Part shown: positions 32,658 to 34,066 of the stretch, in pieces
Position numbering within the stretch: the first letter of the stretch is position 1
Layout: the number at the start of each line of letters is the position of its first letter
From: Bacteroidetes bacterium UBA4414
Lineage (GTDB): Bacteria; Bacteroidota; Bacteroidia; Chitinophagales; Chitinophagaceae
Assembly: GCA_002389765.1 (NCBI GenBank)
Contig: DGQM01000004.1
Coordinates: 5,992-40,057, forward strand
Direction of reading: 5' to 3'
DNA: 34,066 nt
The notes under the pieces: generated by a model
Databases searched by the model: none
What the model saw: the letters and a program-made list of their open reading frames with translations, nothing else
What the model was told of the DNA's origin: nothing
Program-made: the position numbers and the translations under genes

Positions 32658-33554
32658 TTATTTAGCATCAATCAATTCAACATCAAATATCAAAACTGAG
32701 TTAGGCGGTATTGCAGCCGTTGGGCTGTTTTTACCATACGCAAGCGGTGACGGTATGTACAAAGTGGCTTTACCACCTTTATTCAACAATGCTATACCCT
32801 CATCCCAACCTTGTATTACATTACCACGACCTAACAGGAATGACAATGGCTCTACGTGATTAAACTTAGGATCTACACTCGAGTCGAATGCATTACCATC
32901 AAGTGTACGACCTGTATAATTTACATATACGGTCTGGCCGGCTTTTGCATTGTCGCCTTTACCAGGTTGGCGCATGATGTAATAAAGACCTGAAGCTGTT
33001 TTCTTAGCACCTACAATTTTGTTATCTGCCAGATACTTGAGAATCAATTTTTCATCAATAGCCATTTGTTCGCTGCTGGCCATATTTTTCTCTTTATTTA
33101 TCTGCTCTTGTGTTTTTACAGATATCATAGAGATAACATAGGTTATTTTACTACCCGGTTTCATCCAGGGTTGTGTTTTTTGTTTAGCAGCAATCAGAGA
33201 GTCAACCGACACCATAGCAACCATACTATCTCCGGCACTCATCATCGACAATACTTCGGCTAAATCACCATTGAAGCGTGCTTTGTTGATGGGTAAGGAC
33301 ACTGGTTTGTTATTGTTGTTGGTTCTTGAATCAAAAATCAGGCTATCATTGTATTTAGTATGTATGTGAATGTCAACAAGGTCGCCTTCTTTGGCAAGCG
33401 GTGTCGCTTTATTATCGCGGTACATTTTATATTCAATACCACTTTGCGTTTTTTTGAAAGCATTGGCATTGCCTTTAGATGCTTTCTTTGAACCTGTACA
33501 GCCCGATAATAAATACAGGCCTGCTACCATAAGAATACTTAGCGTTTGTTTCAC
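32658..33554 (-). CDS. FKBP-type peptidyl-prolyl isomerase, lipoprotein, two FKBP domains
   Basis: The 298-residue protein has the lipobox LLSGC (Cys19). The first FKBP-like domain (about 45-145: GDLVDIHIHTKYNDSLIFDS; SAGDSMVAMVSVDSLI) is divergent, and the second (about 185-295: VYVNYTGRTLDGNAFDSS, VIQGWDEGIALLNKGGKA, YIPSPLAYGKNSP) has the full active-site set. Between them lies the helix QEQINKEKNMASSEQMAIDE. The start is GTG at 33554: a TAA lies in frame four codons upstream and the next Met falls inside the signal peptide. It lies 23 bases from the next FKBP gene and 37 from the previous one, consistent with an operon. Confidence 0.92.
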   Translation of the reverse strand: MKQTLSILMVAGLYLLSGCTGSKKASKGNANAFKKTQSGIEYKMYRDNKATPLAKEGDLVDIHIHTKYNDSLIFDSRTNNNNKPVSLPINKARFNGDLAEVLSMMSAGDSMVAMVSVDSLIAAKQKTQPWMKPGSKITYVISMISVKTQEQINKEKNMASSEQMAIDEKLILKYLADNKIVGAKKTASGLYYIMRQPGKGDNAKAGQTVYVNYTGRTLDGNAFDSSVDPKFNHVEPLSFLLGRGNVIQGWDEGIALLNKGGKATLYIPSPLAYGKNSPTAAIPPNSVLIFDVELIDAK

Positions 33555-33591
33555 TCTGCGTTGTTATTAAGATTGAGAATAGATTGATTGC

Positions 33592-34066
33592 TTATTTGAT
33601 ATCTGTAACATCTATATCAAATACCAGTACAGAGTTTGCCGGCAGTTTTTCACCACGTTCCTGAGGGCCATATGCCAACGGAGAAGGGATGAAAAGCTTT
33701 GCTTTGCTACCTTTTTTCAACAACATCATGCCTTCTTCCCAACCTGGTATTACTTGTCCTGCACCTACTTGTACAGTCAGCGGCTCTACGTGTTGGAATG
33801 CAGGATCAGTATTTGAATCGAAAGGAGTACCATTCAACAGTTTACCAGTATAGTTTACAGTAACTGTCTGACCTTTCTGAGCGGTATTGCCAGTACCTTC
33901 TTTCTCAATCAAATAATATAAACCACTTGCAGTTTTAGTTGGTTTCAGGTTATTAGCTATGAAATAATCCTGCAACAATTTGTCATCTGTAGCCATTTGA
34001 GAAGCTGAAGCCTGCATTTGCTGTTGCTGCATTTGCTCTTGTTGCTTTGTAACTTCTGATGCAGAT
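33592..34066 (-). CDS. FKBP-type peptidyl-prolyl isomerase, 5' part outside window
   Basis: The stop is at 33592. The frame stays open to the right edge: upstream of the Met at 34032 it reads SASEVTKQQEQ without a stop, so the gene begins outside the window and that Met is internal. A glutamine/methionine-rich helix (EQMQQQQMQASASQMA) matches the inter-domain linker of the two paralogues downstream, followed by ATDDKLLQDYFIANNLK. The complete FKBP domain then shows VTVNYTGKLLNGTPFDSN, VIPGWEEGMMLLKKGSKA and FIPSPLAYGPQERG. By analogy a divergent FKBP-like domain and a signal sequence lie off the edge. It is the first visible gene of the run. Confidence 0.9.
   Translation of the reverse strand, partial: SASEVTKQQEQMQQQQMQASASQMATDDKLLQDYFIANNLKPTKTASGLYYLIEKEGTGNTAQKGQTVTVNYTGKLLNGTPFDSNTDPAFQHVEPLTVQVGAGQVIPGWEEGMMLLKKGSKAKLFIPSPLAYGPQERGEKLPANSVLVFDIDVTDIK

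Noticed and set aside
34030..34032. Met at 34032 as the start of a short single-domain FKBP protein
   Set aside because: The frame stays open upstream to the window edge and the region aligns with the inter-domain linker of the two neighbouring paralogues.

Overview
The window looks like chromosomal DNA of a Bacteroidota bacterium, most likely from the Chitinophagales/Chitinophagaceae side. The grounds are an AT-leaning composition, a type IX secretion (T9SS) C-terminal sorting domain, many Bac-type signal peptides and lipoboxes, a membrane LuxR-type regulator next to a DUF4199 protein, a Bacteroidota-type ABC-F protein, and several -7 elements of the Bacteroidota form TAnnTTTG close upstream of start codons. 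No rRNA, tRNA, CRISPR array, transposase or phage module was seen.

Layout. 1-3500: a cut-off CNNM/HlyC-CorC membrane protein, divergent from a TPR/HTH sensor-regulator; then guanylate kinase and a bacilliredoxin on the minus strand. 3488-4083: a noncoding block with two long palindromes. 4084-6460: a lipoprotein downstream of bifunctional formiminotransferase-cyclodeaminase, with two copies of one hairpin on either side of the lipoprotein gene. 6618-10066: an outer-membrane barrel, a YpfJ-type zinc peptidase, a RibD-C/DHFR-like reductase, and the DUF4199 plus LuxR-TM pair. 10162-14744: a T9SS cargo protein, recQ with a small possibly HolD-like protein just upstream, and ilvE. 14855-18659: an exported barrel-like protein, an S41 protease homologue that seems to have lost its catalytic residues, and an ABC exporter. 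18840-19722: small hypothetical genes. 20029-22790: an SPL-like radical SAM protein and a Y-family DNA polymerase, which form a plausible DNA-damage pair. 23051-24686: an unrecognised, visibly AT-richer two-gene cassette (339-aa soluble protein plus 211-aa four-helix membrane protein). 24733-29926: an ABC-F protein, an ElyC/SanA-like lipoprotein and mutS. 30005-34066: an operon-like run of three FKBP-type prolyl isomerase paralogues ending in an M1 metallopeptidase.

Functional themes are genome maintenance (recQ, mutS, Y-family polymerase, SPL-like radical SAM), envelope folding and export (FKBP proteins, T9SS cargo, barrels, lipoproteins) and core metabolism (gmk, ilvE, FTCD). The best candidate for something undescribed is the two-gene cassette at 23051-24686: a soluble protein translationally coupled to a membrane protein, next to a probable damage-inducible polymerase. 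A second theme is compact regulation: at several gene junctions the terminator of one gene runs directly into the promoter -7 element or Shine-Dalgarno of the next.
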